The notes under the pieces were generated by a model. The model had not been told where the DNA came from. It searched no databases and saw nothing but the letters and a program-made list of their open reading frames with translations. DNA of 44,112 bases from Haplosporangium gracile (taxonomy: Eukaryota > Mortierellomycota > Mortierellomycetes > Mortierellales > Mortierellaceae): the NCBI GenBank assembly GCA_015499985.1, contig JAAAUF010000264.1:1-44112 (forward strand). The letters are read 5' to 3'. The position numbers were made by a program, and so were the translations under genes. Of this stretch, positions 1 to 11,334 are shown in pieces (the stretch's first letter is position 1; the number at the start of each line of letters is the position of its first letter).

Positions 1-784
1 ACAAAATAAGAGAGGCCTTGTAGAGCAGAAGAGAGATATGAGGACGAACGTTTTTGATTTATTTTACTATGTTTTTACGACTCCCTGCAAGCCTTGGCTA
101 CACACTCCACCTTTCTAACGGATGACATGTACTCGCCTTGCTTGTTTTGTCGCTTCATTTACCTGTGGTAGTGGCTGCAACAGGATCAGCAATTCGAGGA
201 GAAAAGACAGCTCAAAAAAGAAGGGTTTGTCCCCTTTTTCTCCTAGACAACAAAAACCATTAACTCTGAAGTGTATCTCGTCGTACACAAAGTCGACTCA
301 GCCTCTTCATTACAGAACGCTAAGAAAGTTGCCTCGTGTGTAAAAGATGGGGAGGCAGATAGTGGGCTCTTTTATGTGTAGGGCACCTTTGCAACACTTT
401 TGTGTTTTACGACAGCAGCAAATCCAAAGTAGAGGTTTATAACCCCAATAGCCTTGTGTTTTTTGCGGTGTCTTTCTCTGCAAGGTAAGAGTTGTTTGTC
501 GAAAGTAAAAACAAAAGAAATTCGCGAGGTTCTATTACTGCCCGACCACCCATAGCTATAATGTTTGTACGTGAAAAACTTGACTGAAAAGACAAACAAA
601 AGACAAAGAAGCGTTACCACTGCATTGTAGCTCTTGACGAGACGAAGAGGACCACGCGATCCGCTTCTCGATCCCTCTTTTCTTCATCAAGCTATGGCAC
701 ATTAATGTACTCTCTTTCAAGTTTGGGACTGCTCTCAAAAATCAAAGCTCGAATTCCATGCAAATGCAAGAAAGGCAACCTCGA
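1..784. other. Gene-free left edge
   Basis: No convincing exon is seen on either strand. The short open frames here lack family resemblance, signal peptide or good splice sites. The stretch next to 785 must hold the 3' untranslated region of the RAD51C-like gene, which is transcribed leftwards. Confidence 0.4.
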
Positions 785-2441
785 CTACGAAAAATCATCG
801 TCCTCCCAGAAAAACATCGATTGTGACGAAGTATGCCCAAAGTCCATATCATCGTCCTCCACATGTCCAACACCACCTCCTTCGACCTTGTCAGGTTCAG
901 GATCGACAACGTCTGAGATCCCGTCCAGTCCGATATGAAACGTGACAGTCTGCTCCTGCATCGTCGGTGATTTAAACATTCGCGCGTATCGTTGTTGACC
1001 GTGTCCTCCTCGATCATAGAGTCGTATCCGGTTTGTGCATATGCTGCCCCACGTCTCGCCTAGTGCCGGGTGAACATTGTCGTCCAGAGGGTCAACTGGC
1101 CGTTTTCCTGTCGAGAGCGTGTCTATTGTCGTTGTCATCTGATTTATCACCACCACCTACAAAAAATTAGAAAGTGAATTAGTCAAAAGTCCGTCGTGAT
1201 CTTGTCCTTGAGTAAGTATTCTTGCAGAAAACGCACAGAACTCACCGCCAGGTCGTGCTGTCGTGCTAGATCTGCCAATTGTCGACCAAGGGACATAACA
1301 AGTTTAGTCCGCATGCGCGTATCACTAAAATTTGACCTGAACAAGAACGATATAGAATCCACCACCACCAACCTGACCTACAAAAGAAAACACGTATCAT
1401 ATGGATGCCTATGTCAGCGCTCCTTCGCTTCTGCAAAAAAAAAATATAACCACTGATTCAAGATGAAAAATAAAATAACTTACGTTGGGATGTTCCTGCA
1501 AGATGCTGGCAAGGATCCTAATCATCGCAATAAACTCTACTGGACTATGAACGCGACAATACTGAATTCCTCTCAGCAAGTCATCGCTCGTCAAAGGTGG
1601 TTTGGTTCCTACAGCCTTTGAGGACTCGCTCAGTCTCGCCGCACATGCACTAGCCAGCTGTGAAGCGCGTCGTGCCACAAAACTGCCCTCTGTATCAATA
1701 TAGATCGATGATCCTCCTGCCCCACCCATAGACCGCGGTATCTGCGCATTAATCGACAGCTGAATTCTATAAAGTATTAAAATATTTCGTGTCAGTTCAG
1801 TCTTTGAGATACTGTCAAGATCGATGAACAACTCGCTAAGCGAAAACATATTAGGTGGTAGTACCCAAATTGTGTTTTGCCAGATCCTGGCAGTCCACAG
1901 ATCTCGGTAATTTTTCCTGAAGGGATCCCATGTACGGCACCAAAAAGACTGTCGATCGCTGAACTTGATGTCGTGATAGGGGCCAGTTTCTTTTCTTGCT
2001 CCCATGTCTGATCCGCCGTGAAAGACTTCACTCTAGGGCCTACAAGTTGATCAATGAAATAGCTGACTCGGTTACATTGTCTGTGTCTGTTGCTAACGGT
2101 AGAGTTTTGCTTTCTTCCTGGCATGTTTACCAAGAATGTACCTTTGGGGTGTAGCTGATCCAAAAGTTCCTGTGCTTGCTCCAATGTCAATTTCAGTTCT
2201 ATTGTTTATTTCACGGAAAAGATGTCGCGCTTTGTAAGTAAGCCTTTTGCAAGTGACAACTACGACGAGCACAACATAGGAACGTAGTAGCAGCTAAGTG
2301 AGGACAGATATGAATACCTCTTGCGAGGTCTGCGGTGGGGATGGCAGAGAGGTCTTCAACAGTGGTGTATCCGGACCGGAGGATTTTATCTCGGAGCTGG
2401 GCTGTGAGGCGGAGAGTAACAGCCGGTCGGGAGGAGGCCAT
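785..2441 (-). CDS. RAD51C: RAD51 paralogue, RAD51C-like DNA repair ATPase (6 exons)
   Basis: This is a RecA/RAD51-family ATPase that acts in homologous recombination as part of RAD51 paralogue complexes in the nucleus. Exons, reading leftwards: 2441-2318, 2198-2142, 2039-1865, 1766-1484, 1377-1246 and 1156-785. All introns are GT-AG, and the splices stay in phase to give 380 residues; human RAD51C has 376. The Walker A motif GLPGSGKT lies near residue 109, after the RAD51C-type stretch GIPSGKITEICG. It is followed by IDTEGSF, then Walker B RLVVVDS near 215, then the NQMTT and HPALGETWG motifs. The order and spacing match RAD51C better than RAD51, DMC1 or XRCC3. The C-terminal tail is acidic (DDDD-rich) and poorly conserved. 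The start ATG at 2441 opens a short N-terminal helical region. The gene is divergent from ELP5 across 469 bases. Assignment to RAD51C among the paralogues is from motif memory, not an alignment. Confidence 0.88.
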
Positions 2442-2910
2442 TGTTGGAGGTTTTCAAAAGTGTGAATGTGTTCTTGTCAAGAAAGGGAAGAAAAGAATGT
2501 TGTGGTCGGAGGTGATGGTGGCGGGTGGTTCAAGAAAGTGTCGTTCCTAAGTGGTGGCGGTGTGCTTGTTGACTGGAAAGTTGAGCGTTGGATGTCATTG
2601 AGAATCAAGAGGAGAAAAGTAAAAGGCAAAAAAGTGGTGGCGTTGAGAGGAAATGGGTCGAACAGCTTTCTGCGCACAAAAATCAGCGCCACGAAAACAT
2701 ACGAGAAACGATCATTGGAAAGGTAAACAGTCACAAACAACGAGAAAAAACCAACAAGGTTGGCACTTGTCCATCTCTTGCTCCTACTTCAACACGCTCA
2801 CAGCGCAGGAATCAGGACACAGGAATCGACATTTACAAAACACCAACAAAGGAGAGAAAGAACTGCAACAAAGGAAGAAACCACTGAAAAAGATACAAAA
2901 AAGAACAAAT
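2442..2910. promoter_or_regulatory. Shared divergent promoter region of RAD51C-like and ELP5 genes
   Basis: These 469 bases separate the two start codons, which point away from each other. The part next to ELP5 (about 2690-2910) is A- and CA-rich, as in many fungal 5' leaders. The part next to RAD51C is G/A-rich on the plus strand, so CT-rich on its coding strand. No specific factor site is recognised. Shared control is inferred from layout only. Confidence 0.5.
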
Positions 2911-4771
2911 ATGGCGCCTATCTTGGAAAAGATCATGACAGGGAAGGAGGCATCGCCTTTTATCCTCGTCAAGGACACCCTCGAACAATCCGGACAAGTC
3001 CTCGGTCTCGAGCTCCTCAGCAACTCTCCCTCAGAGTATGTCACCTCCATTATTCTTACCGGTATCACTCCTACTCTCAATCGGATCATTTTGGCGAAAG
3101 GCTTAACCATCAAACTTTTCGTCAATTGGAAATAGCCACGCTATTATTCTTGTTTGCGCAGAGACAGCCCCAGATCGGCTCTTGTCACTCGTCAAAGGCA
3201 ACCAAAAGTAAGTAAGCGCTTCTTTTTACAGGAACAGTTGGTCACGAATCTGACGCTTACCCGACTTCTCATTGACCCAACCTAATCGCGTGGATGTACC
3301 CCAATTGATAGGAAGGCAGTTGTAGACTGCTACTCGAACCCTCTTGGGTGGGTTAAGGATACCACCACAACATCCACCGGTACATCTTTAAATCGGGACG
3401 TAGTCTCAGACAACACAACCACGACTATAACACTGACTCTGCGCAACATCAGGAAGGCAACCAAAGCCATCACAGACCTTATCACCTTTCGTAAGTGTTT
3501 CATGGCCAACAACCGAGCGCGCTCGACGCGACAAGGCTATATGTTTAGATTCGACGGCGCTTTTATAGTTTGTAACTCACAGGTTCGTTTTTTCTTTTCG
3601 TTATAGAGCGGTCAAATTTTACGATTTACTTTGACTCCTTGTCCCAGTTCTTGATCGCCTCGGTCCCCGACACGTTCAATTTGCTCCGCTCCATCACCGC
3701 CCTTCTCACAGGTACTTTATCCTTCCTATCTCCTGCCAAATCGATACACTTCGAATCTCTCTCTCTCTATAACCAAACTCTAACCCCACTAGGTATTTTA
3801 CATAACAACAACAAAAACTAGATACATCAAGGATCATCGCAATCCATCATGAAGACATCCCCGACGCCGACAGCTTCCTCCCAGACTCCACCTCTAAACC
3901 CCAGGCCTCAAACTCCCTCGCCCACATTGCCACTACCTTGATCACCGTTAAATCCAGCGAAGCCCTCCGACAGGACCAGGAAGATTTCCGGAAGGGAACT
4001 GTGACGGCCAAGGAGTTCTGTTATTTGACTGTTCATGGGAATGCGTGGGATTCCGCAGTCTGTGAGGTCGAACATAAACGCAAATCTGGGAAAGTTGCCA
4101 AGGAGGTAAAAACATTATATATGTGTATTTTCTTTTTTTAGATATTTGAAGGAAAGAAAGAGTAGGCGACACTCTTTGCAGAAGTGGCGGTTAGATAGTA
4201 GTACTAATGAGTTTGTCTTGTGATGTGTATATTACTGCGACGTATTAGACGAATGCGTACCATCAGGGAACCCCGACAGGAAACTTGACCGTCGTCAATG
4301 TCTGGGATGTTGTTGGCGACATGCCCGATATCGATAAAATGGATCTGGAAGAATCCCAAACTGTAAGCGCACGCTTTATTCGTCGTTTTTGTCATTTTTG
4401 TACCCTACTGCTATCAAGGACGTTGTTATGTCTTTTTTACTTCAATTTGCATTCTGACAATTATCTTTTTTCTTCTTGCGTGACTGTCGACATAGTCTGA
4501 TCCGGCGGCAAACTTGTCATTCAATTTGAACTTAACAGAAGAGCAGAGAAAGGCCAAGAACGATACCGTTCTGCCGTACCTCAAAACACAAGGTAACCAC
4601 TTTTGATGTTGAATGTGGGGGACAAAATGAACGTTGTACAAGTACACATTTTACTAACATTTTTCAACTTTTTGAATTTCTGTGTTAGAATCAACGGGGG
4701 CGATCTATTATGAACCGGACGCAGCGGACGACTTTGACGACGATGACCCCGATGACGATCTCACCATCTAA
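2911..4771 (+). CDS. ELP5: Elongator complex protein 5 (8 exons)
   Basis: Elp5 belongs to the Elp4-Elp5-Elp6 half of Elongator, which with the Elp1-3 half modifies wobble uridines of tRNAs. Exons: 2911-3061, 3162-3207, 3312-3490, 3607-3711, 3822-4105, 4267-4362, 4496-4592 and 4689-4771. All introns are GT-AG, and the spliced frame is 346 residues. The N-terminus has SPFILVKDTLEQSG. Exon 3 carries DCYSNPLGW, the fungal Elp5/Iki1 signature, and exon 4 carries FTIYFDSLS, a degenerate Walker-B-like strand of the RecA fold. The C-terminus has VEHKRKSGKV, LSFNLNLTEEQRKAK and VLPYL, and ends in the acidic DDFDDDDPDDDLTI tail typical of fungal Elp5. Elp5 has a RecA-like fold without catalytic Walker A, and none is seen here. 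The start is the first ATG after an A-rich leader. Exon 2 has only 46 bases but is required to keep phase. Confidence 0.85.
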
Positions 4772-4927
4772 AAGCCTACACCACCTCCTTGCCACCTATT
4801 CATGCATCATAGAAACATACACCCACATCCATCAAACCCCTTCAAAAGCAAGCCAGATTTTCAAAAAATCGACAATGAAGGTCAAATATGCATTTATTTT
4901 GTGTGTTTTTTTCGGGGTGATGATTAT

Positions 4928-7900
4928 CTAATGATGATGAGCAGGAGCGACATACCCACCCATGATACTCCAAAGGTTTTCGGCCAGCAACCAGTAGATC
5001 TCATGGTTGGCATTGTGTGTGCGGATACCGTGGTCGCTGTCCGTGAAGAAATGGGACTTAAAGCGGTGGTTGCCTGCAAGCGTCAACCTGTCCAACAGCA
5101 CAAACGCGTTTTGAACATGCACATTGTCTATAAGAGGCAAGATAGTTTTTTTTTTTTAAAAAAAAAGTCTGCGATTAGTACGTGTGCTCACATCCATTAT
5201 CATATCTGCAGATCAAATAGCACACAAAAAATTCAAATAAAGAAGGCGTACCATCGCCAGTACCGTGGACGAGGAGGAAGTCACTGTTCTCAAAGCCGGT
5301 CATATTGGTGACGGCGGTGGTCTCGTAACCCTTCAGGTTGGTCGTGGGCAGGTTCATGTATCTTTCGGTGTAGACAGAGTCGTAGAACCGGAAATCAGTG
5401 ACTGGTGCAACTGACATGGCCGCCCGGAAAACTCCACTGTTCGCCTCCGTAATCTTGGCCGCCATGAATCCTCCATACGACTGATAACAGTAATAAATAA
5501 AGGAAAGCGAGCGTTAGCTGTTATCCACTGACAGCATCGTGTTCAATATGAAACACAATCAAAAAAGAGAACTTACCCAGCCCCAGATGGCGACGCGCTC
5601 GGGATCAACATAGGGCAAAGTCTTCCAGTGCTCACCAGCAGCAATCTGATCCTGCGTCTCAAACTTGCCCAACTGGTTGACAACACTGATCCTGAAATCA
5701 CGTCCACGGTAACCTGTACCACGCCCGTCCACAACCACAACTACATACTTCAACTTCTCAGCCGACGACATCACGGCACTGAATCCCAACTGGAATTGTG
5801 TATCGACCAACTGCGATCCGGGACCACCGTAGACCTGGAACAGGACAGGGTGCTTCTGCTCGGGTGCAAAGCCGGAAGGCAAGAACTCCATATAGTTGCA
5901 CTCGCGACCATTCAACTCAACAGTTCCCCAACGACGAGTGGGGTGTTGGATGTCCTCCAAGAGGGCGCGGAGAGAGGCGTTATCCTCGACGTCAGTGTTG
6001 AACTTTTCGTCAGAGATCTTCTTGACCTTTTGCCATGGGACGTCGGGCCCGCGGTATGAGAGCAAGTAGTATCCAGCGCCAGTTGAGAACGATGCTGCAT
6101 AGTATCCCTGCTGAGACACATCCGTCAACGCCTTGCGCTCTGTTGTATCCATCGCCACGCTAGAACATTAATCAATTTGTACAACAATTGTTAGTTAAAG
6201 TGGTCATTTAAGTACATTTATGTCAAAAAAAAATTACGACGCAAGCAGGCATACCTGTAGAGATGGCGCTCGGTGCTGGCCTTCTCAGTAGAGATGTAGT
6301 AGACAAGGCCATCCTGCTCATTAACAGCAGCCATGGACTGAACCTCCCACTCTCCGTTGGTTAGCCACTTGGGTGTGGGGTCGTCTACAGGGGTGTAGAG
6401 CGCAATGTGGTTGTATCCATGATTGTTGCCAATGTCGAGGTAACCACCCTTGGGAACAGCATCCGAAGGGCGAACGTATTGAATGCTCTGCTGCATATCG
6501 ATCCAGCCGCCATCCTGCCTGCCTGCATCCCATTCGCGCACAATCTTTCCAGTTAACGAGACAGGGTCAACCAAGACCAGCTTCTCATGGTTCTGGACAC
6601 GGTTTTGGACCTTGACAAGCAAAGCCGACGATCCTTCAGTGGCCCACAGGACCTCGGCAATGATCCTGTTGTTGTCGTCAAAGGTGTTGCCAAGGTTGAT
6701 GGGCTCCAGAGGTTGGACAGCAGTGGGTCGGAGGGCGGTCTTGATTTTGTAGAGGTGCAAGTTGACAATGGGGTTAGGGAACCCAACCTTGGGGTACTTC
6801 ATCATGATGTCCTTGGGGTAAGAAGGAGCATTAAGCTGGTTGTTCATGTAGAGCGAGTAATGGAACTCGGGCACCTCTGTTTCGTCAAAGCGCAAGAAGG
6901 CAATGGCGGTACCGTCGGGCGACCACCACAATGCTGCGGGTGAGCCATAAACCTCCTCTTCATAGACCCAGTCAGTGATTCCGTTGAAGATGGTGACAGC
7001 GCCATCGTAGGTGATTTGGTGACGAAGAAGGAGCTCCTCATAGAGATACAAGTTGTTGTTCTGGACATAGGCCAAGGTGTGGCCAACAGGGCTCCACTTG
7101 ACATACTCGACGCCGGGTTGATTGGGCGTATCCAAGAGGGGTGTCAACTCGTAGTTCTCCATGTTGTAGATGTAGTATGTCGCATTGAAGGAGTGGCGCC
7201 ATTGCTGCATAAAAAAAATAAAGGGGGTTATTAGGCAACTGTTTGCACATCTCGCATGAATAAATACGTTGTCGGAGGGTTGGCGTGCACTACATGTACG
7301 TCCAAAATTTACCTTGCGGCGGTCAGTGCCCAAGAGCACATACTTCTGATCAGGGGACACTTGAAACGAAAAGAAAGGGATACGTTTACCATGGACCTAA
7401 GGGGGTGCAAAAAGGGGGCGCAAAAACAGAACAAAACAACAATGGTCAGTTATTTGTAGGTGATCAGGAGGTGGACTTGTGGACAGAAGGAAAAGAAGGA
7501 GGAACGAGCTAAGACATATCGCTGTTCTTTTGTTGTCCGGCCGTTGGTGGAAGCATGGTATTTCAAATGTGAGATTGGAAACGGCAAGACTTACATCGGT
7601 CACATTGGCGCCAGGGAGGAAAACCTTGGGTTCGGATCCATCAACATTGCTCAGGATGATGTCGCCGTTGGCATTGACAGTCGAATACACGCCATCGTCA
7701 CCTAGAATGGGCAAATCATAAGTTGGAAAAAGGTCAGTTGCGCGTTTTTCTTGAACCCCTTACAGAAAAGTAAACGGATGCACAATCGCTCATTAATATA
7801 ATAACGCTCGCTAAGGTCCAATTTGTTTACCATAGGGCATCCAGGCCAAGGATTGGTACTTTGGTGTAAAGGACTGGTTGAACATGTCATCGAGCTGGTA

Positions 7901-8733
7901 AGATGGTCTCATATCAGCCATGGGTTCGTGAGAAAGTGCGACTGTTGTTGCGGCGGCAGTTGTGTTCCCATGAAGAAAAAAAAAAAAAAAAAGACGAAAT
8001 CCCAAAATAGCAAAGATGACCGACAAAACAGAGACGACAGGGTCCACAAAAAAAAAAAGACGGTTAGGCTGCGAACTTTGCGTTCCATTAAAGGAAAGCA
8101 TTCAATTGCTATTGTTTTTTTTTCTCACAGAGTGCGATGAGCATAATAATAAAAAGGACCACTTACTCAGGCGTCTAATGCCGAGGGTGACGGCAATGAC
8201 GACCCAGACGGCAAGGATGCCACCAAAGATGGTCAGGCAGACACGATTGCATCGGGTGAGCTACAGAGGATTAAACAACAATAACAAATAATAATAGAGA
8301 TGTTGATATATCGCGCACATCTCCGTAACATGATCTTAACCTCAAAGAGAGAATGATTCGAAATCAATTGATGCCGAAGTAGGAAGAAAGATGCACTTAC
8401 GATAGGCGTCTCAATATAAGGTCCTCTGTTAGAGCGACGACGACGAGAGGTGGGGAGGTTATCCTTTTCGTTGTTATTGTCATCGTCATCAGAAGAAGAG
8501 TACATATAGCGGTCGCTGTCGTCGCTGTCATCGTCAGCATAGTCTTCGTCTTCAGGCTGGGTCGAGGGTCTCTTTTGAAGAAGGGAGTCTGACCACTGGC
8601 CTTGCTGTGTTGCTGTATTGTTGTTTGAGAGGTCGAACTGGTCGGAGGTTAAGACGGTCTGGAGGTCGTCAAAGTCGTGGTCGTCACCAGCCAGGGTCTC
8701 GTACAGCCCGCCGCTGCCACGTGGACGAGACAT
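4928..8733 (-). CDS. Type II membrane dipeptidyl aminopeptidase, DPP4/STE13/DAP2 family (9 exons)
   Basis: This is a serine peptidase of family S9B that removes X-Pro or X-Ala dipeptides; fungal members sit in the late Golgi (Ste13) or vacuole membrane (Dap2). Exons, reading leftwards: 8733-8401, 8260-8167, 7941-7831, 7701-7595, 7396-7313, 7204-6255, 6159-5577, 5480-5252 and 5127-4928. The product is 896 residues. A 111-residue acidic cytoplasmic part (DDDSDDSD, SSSDDDD) precedes one membrane helix at about 118-139, as in type II proteins. A beta-propeller follows, with WVYEEEVYG near 323; its Glu pair binds the substrate N-terminus in DPP4. The hydrolase domain has DGRGTGYRGRDF and the nucleophile in GWSYGG (Ser755). 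Asp830 is in HGTGDDNVH and His863 in DSDHG. The triad is complete, so the enzyme is probably active. Compartment cannot be told from sequence. Intron 7 lies directly before the catalytic Ser codon. Confidence 0.92.
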
Positions 8734-9300
8734 GAAGTGTATGTATGAGAGGGTAGTGGTTGTGAGAGTGGATGCTGTGTGTGTGAATGCCGACGGGGTA
8801 CTAGCGCGAGTGCGTAAGTGTGAAAGAGAAGGTGAGGACGAGAGTGATTAGGTGTGGGTAGTCGATGATGAATAAGAATCGATCGAGAGGGGATAAGGGA
8901 TTCCGCTGAGTGGTGTGTGGTGTGAATGAGAGAGAAGGAGAGAGGTGGGTGGGTGGAGTGGAGTGGTCAATTGGCGTCGGAAAGGGAGGGTAAGTGGTGG
9001 TGGACAAGTGGACAAGAAGACAAGAGGACGAGAGGACAAGGGACAAGAAACTTAAAAGGAAAGAGAAAAAAAGATTATTTGGTGAGCGAAGAGGGGGTTG
9101 TCGCATGAATTCAAGGGGCTCTAATAGAAGGGATTTGATTGGATGAGAGAGATGCGGTCGGGGAAACAGTCAAGAGGGAGAAGGGTGAAGGAGCTGAAAC
9201 ACAAAACACGTTTTGTGTTGAAGTCCTCGTCATTTTTGCTAAAAAAAAAAACAGTCGATCAACCACAGCGAAAGAAGAGCCTGAGGGGAGGGGCACAGTA
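8734..9300 (-). promoter_or_regulatory. CT-rich promoter and leader of the dipeptidyl aminopeptidase gene
   Basis: The minus strand here is strongly pyrimidine-rich (plus strand GA-rich from about 8740 to 9110), ending at the ATG at 8733. This is the usual look of a fungal promoter and 5' leader. Within it, 9002-9048 is an imperfect array of GGACAAG units. No gene is seen inside. Confidence 0.5.
9002..9048. repeat. Short imperfect tandem repeat, unit near GGACAAG
   Basis: About seven variants of a 6-8 base unit (GGACAAG, AGACAAG, GGACGAG) follow each other in the purine-rich promoter tract of the dipeptidyl aminopeptidase gene. It is a small local repeat that probably arose by slippage. Confidence 0.6.
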
Positions 9301-9377
9301 TAGCTGATCTGCCACCATCAATATCATTAATTATTTTATTCTATCAGTCGCAGTGTATCGGCCGGAGGGCTACAAAT

Positions 9378-9720
9378 CTACTCCTCAGCGGCAATGGGGT
9401 CCCCATTGTCAAGCACTTGGAAATATTTGATCCTATCCAAAGTCGTGCCAGAGAGAACCGTCGCCTTCACAGCCGCTCCATAAACAACAGCCTCGTCGGG
9501 ATTGCCCGAGAACCTGTTGAGTGCCTTGCCGCCGAAATACTCAGAGAGCATCTGCTGGACCTTGAAAATCTGGCTCGATCCACCGACAAGGACAGTTCCG
9601 TCGACGGAACTCTTGTTCACCTTGGCATCCTTGAAGACCTCCTGGACATCTTCAAGGTCGAGCGGAAGATGGTGTCATTGAGCCATTTTCGCTCTCAAAC
9701 GCGAAAAAGACAAAAATGTC
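9378..9720 (-). pseudogene. HSP70 remnant A (end of the ATPase domain only)
   Basis: The minus strand reads like the last part of an HSP70 nucleotide-binding domain: LNDTIFRSTL, EDVQEVFKDAK, TVLVGGSSQIFKVQQML, FGGKALN, NPDEAVVYGAAVKA. The first block is in a different frame from the second. One base is missing around 9660-9664, so the frame is broken there, and a TGA lies just upstream of the first block. The frame then runs to a TAG at 9378-9380 after an unusual tail (DRIKYFQVLDNGDPIAAEE). The substrate-binding domain is absent. No start codon or promoter-like region was found immediately upstream. It is a truncated, frameshifted copy; a sequencing error could explain the single frameshift but not the missing domains. 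Confidence 0.75.
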
Positions 9721-9749
9721 CAAGAACGAGAAATGTTTTTTTGCGTTGA

Positions 9750-10201
9750 CAACAAATTGTTCGCAACATGAATGCCAGTTGTTTTTAAGGGCCGATGTAC
9801 AATGCTACGTGGTATCCTCGTTCACCAAAAAAAAAAAAACATTGCGGTGATAGGAAAAGGAGACATAGATCGTCTGTATGTATGTGATGATTGCATACGA
9901 ATGAAGATTGAGGGTGTCGCCTGTTTTTTGTGACATGATTGTTCAAATGGGGAGGTTATTTGATTCTTGAAAGTGAGAAAAGATAACGAGACTACAAGAA
10001 GAGGTAAAGACGACTAAAAAAAAGAAGCGAGATGTGTAAAATGTAAAAAAGTTTCAAGGAATCAAAAAGGGCTAGCACGCGACAGGGCATAAATATCAGG
10101 GTCAAAACACGACAGGGTCAGGATTCAAAAGAAGGATGCACGAGTCGCCATAATCCATGTGTGCACAAAAATTGTTTTATTCGTCTTTAGTCAAAGGAAG
10201 T
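9750..10201. other. Spacer between two HSP70 remnants
   Basis: A/T- and A/G-rich DNA without a supported exon on either strand. It may contain the original 3' flank of remnant B, which ends at 10202. Confidence 0.4.
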
Positions 10202-11050
10202 TCATACGCTCAAATCAGTAATATCAGAGTCTAGCCCATTCCTGAACGAGTTGATACGATCTTCATCCCTGTGTGCCTTGGCCTCCTTGATCATATGCTC
10301 AATCTCCTTCCTGGACAGTTCGCCGTTGTTGATGGTAAGACTTAGCGTACTGTCCTCTGTCTTGAAGCCCTCAAAAACATCCAGAATTCCGTTCAAGTCA
10401 ATCTCAATGTCAAAGTCGAACTTGAACTGTGGATCTTCTCGAGGCGCCGGTGGAATCCCGGCAACCTCAAGTGTACCAAAGATTTTGTTATCCCGTGCTT
10501 TCGCGCTTTCACTCTCGAAGATGGGAATTGAGACCTGGAACTGGTTGTCCTCAGACGTGGAAAAGACTTCCATGCGCTTGATGGGGATAGAAACATTATG
10601 CCGGATGATGGAAACCATTTCGCCTTTTGGACCCTCTGTGCCAATGGTGAAAGAAGTGACCTCGATTAGAAGAAGCTCCTGGAACATTGGTGCGATAAGA
10701 CTAGTCAGCATCGCTCCCAGAAACGCGGCGCCAGTCACAACGGCCTCGTTCGCGTCGAGGGCGGTGTTGAGTTCCTTGCCACCGAAAAAGCCAGAGATCA
10801 GCTATTGGACCATGGAGATGTGAGTCGAGCCACCAACAAGAACAATCTCGTTAATGGATTCCTTCTCCTCCTTGGCGTCACTGGAAACTTTTTCTGACAG
10901 ACTCCAGTATACTTTCGAAGAGATCCTTGTTGAATGCCTCGAAACAGGCGCGGATCACAGTGATGGAAATGTCAATGTCCGCAGCGAGAGAGCCAATGTC
11001 AATGGTAGTCCCGGTAGAAGTCGAGGATATGGATGGTGGCGAATTTGAGA
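10202..11050 (-). pseudogene. HSP70 remnant B (end of ATPase domain plus substrate-binding domain)
   Basis: The minus strand first shows TTIDIGSL, a degenerate RARFEE-like stretch (RACFEAFNKDLFESILESV) and, after a frame change near 10880-10895, DAKEEKESINEIVLVGGSTH. A TAG at 10802-10804 interrupts MVQ-LISGFFGGKELN. After that the frame is open from NEAVVTGAAFLGAML to the stop at 10202, covering the HSP70 beta-sandwich: TIGTEGPKGEM, SIIRHNVSIPIKRMEVFST, DNKIFGTLEVAGIPPAPRE and DLNGILDV. Lid helices are mostly missing. Roughly the first 200 or more residues of the ATPase domain are missing. The protein is too diverged and too broken to be functional. With remnant A it shows that a divergent HSP70 subfamily once lay here in tandem. 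Confidence 0.8.
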
Positions 11051-11330
11051 GCCTGCGTTATCAACAATAACAGACAGAAGGAGGGAGGGTCAACGAACAT
11101 TGTGTATAGTGCTTGTTCCTGCGTGAGAAAAAGAAAGTGGCCAGAAGAACGCCACTGCGATTTTGCTGGTCGACGTCGAAGCCGTATAGAAGTAGATGTT
11201 CGTTGAGATTATTATTGTCTAGGAGAAAGAACCAAGCGTCCGCAGATGAGGAGGCATAGGCGAAGAGGGGAAAATGTGTGTCGGACTTGTAGCGAGAAAA
11301 AAAAAAGTGGTACCTTTATCTCGAGACATG
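11051..11330 (-). pseudogene. Possible 5' end of HSP70 remnant B
   Basis: On the minus strand an ATG at about 11332 opens MSRDK and meets a GT donor after five codons. An acceptor near 11219 would lead to a stretch ending YGFDVDQQNRSG, which only faintly resembles the IGIDLGTT start of HSP70. The ATG is preceded by a 300-base CT-rich tract (plus strand 11335-11640), which looks like a real promoter. The link to remnant B is inference from position and orientation; most of the ATPase domain would have been deleted between them. Confidence 0.3.
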
Positions 11331-11334
11331 ATGT

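Noticed and set aside
3325..3345. tRNA B-box-like sequence near CTCGAACCC
   Set aside because: It lies in a conserved ELP5 exon (DCYSNPLGW) and no cloverleaf or A box is found around it.
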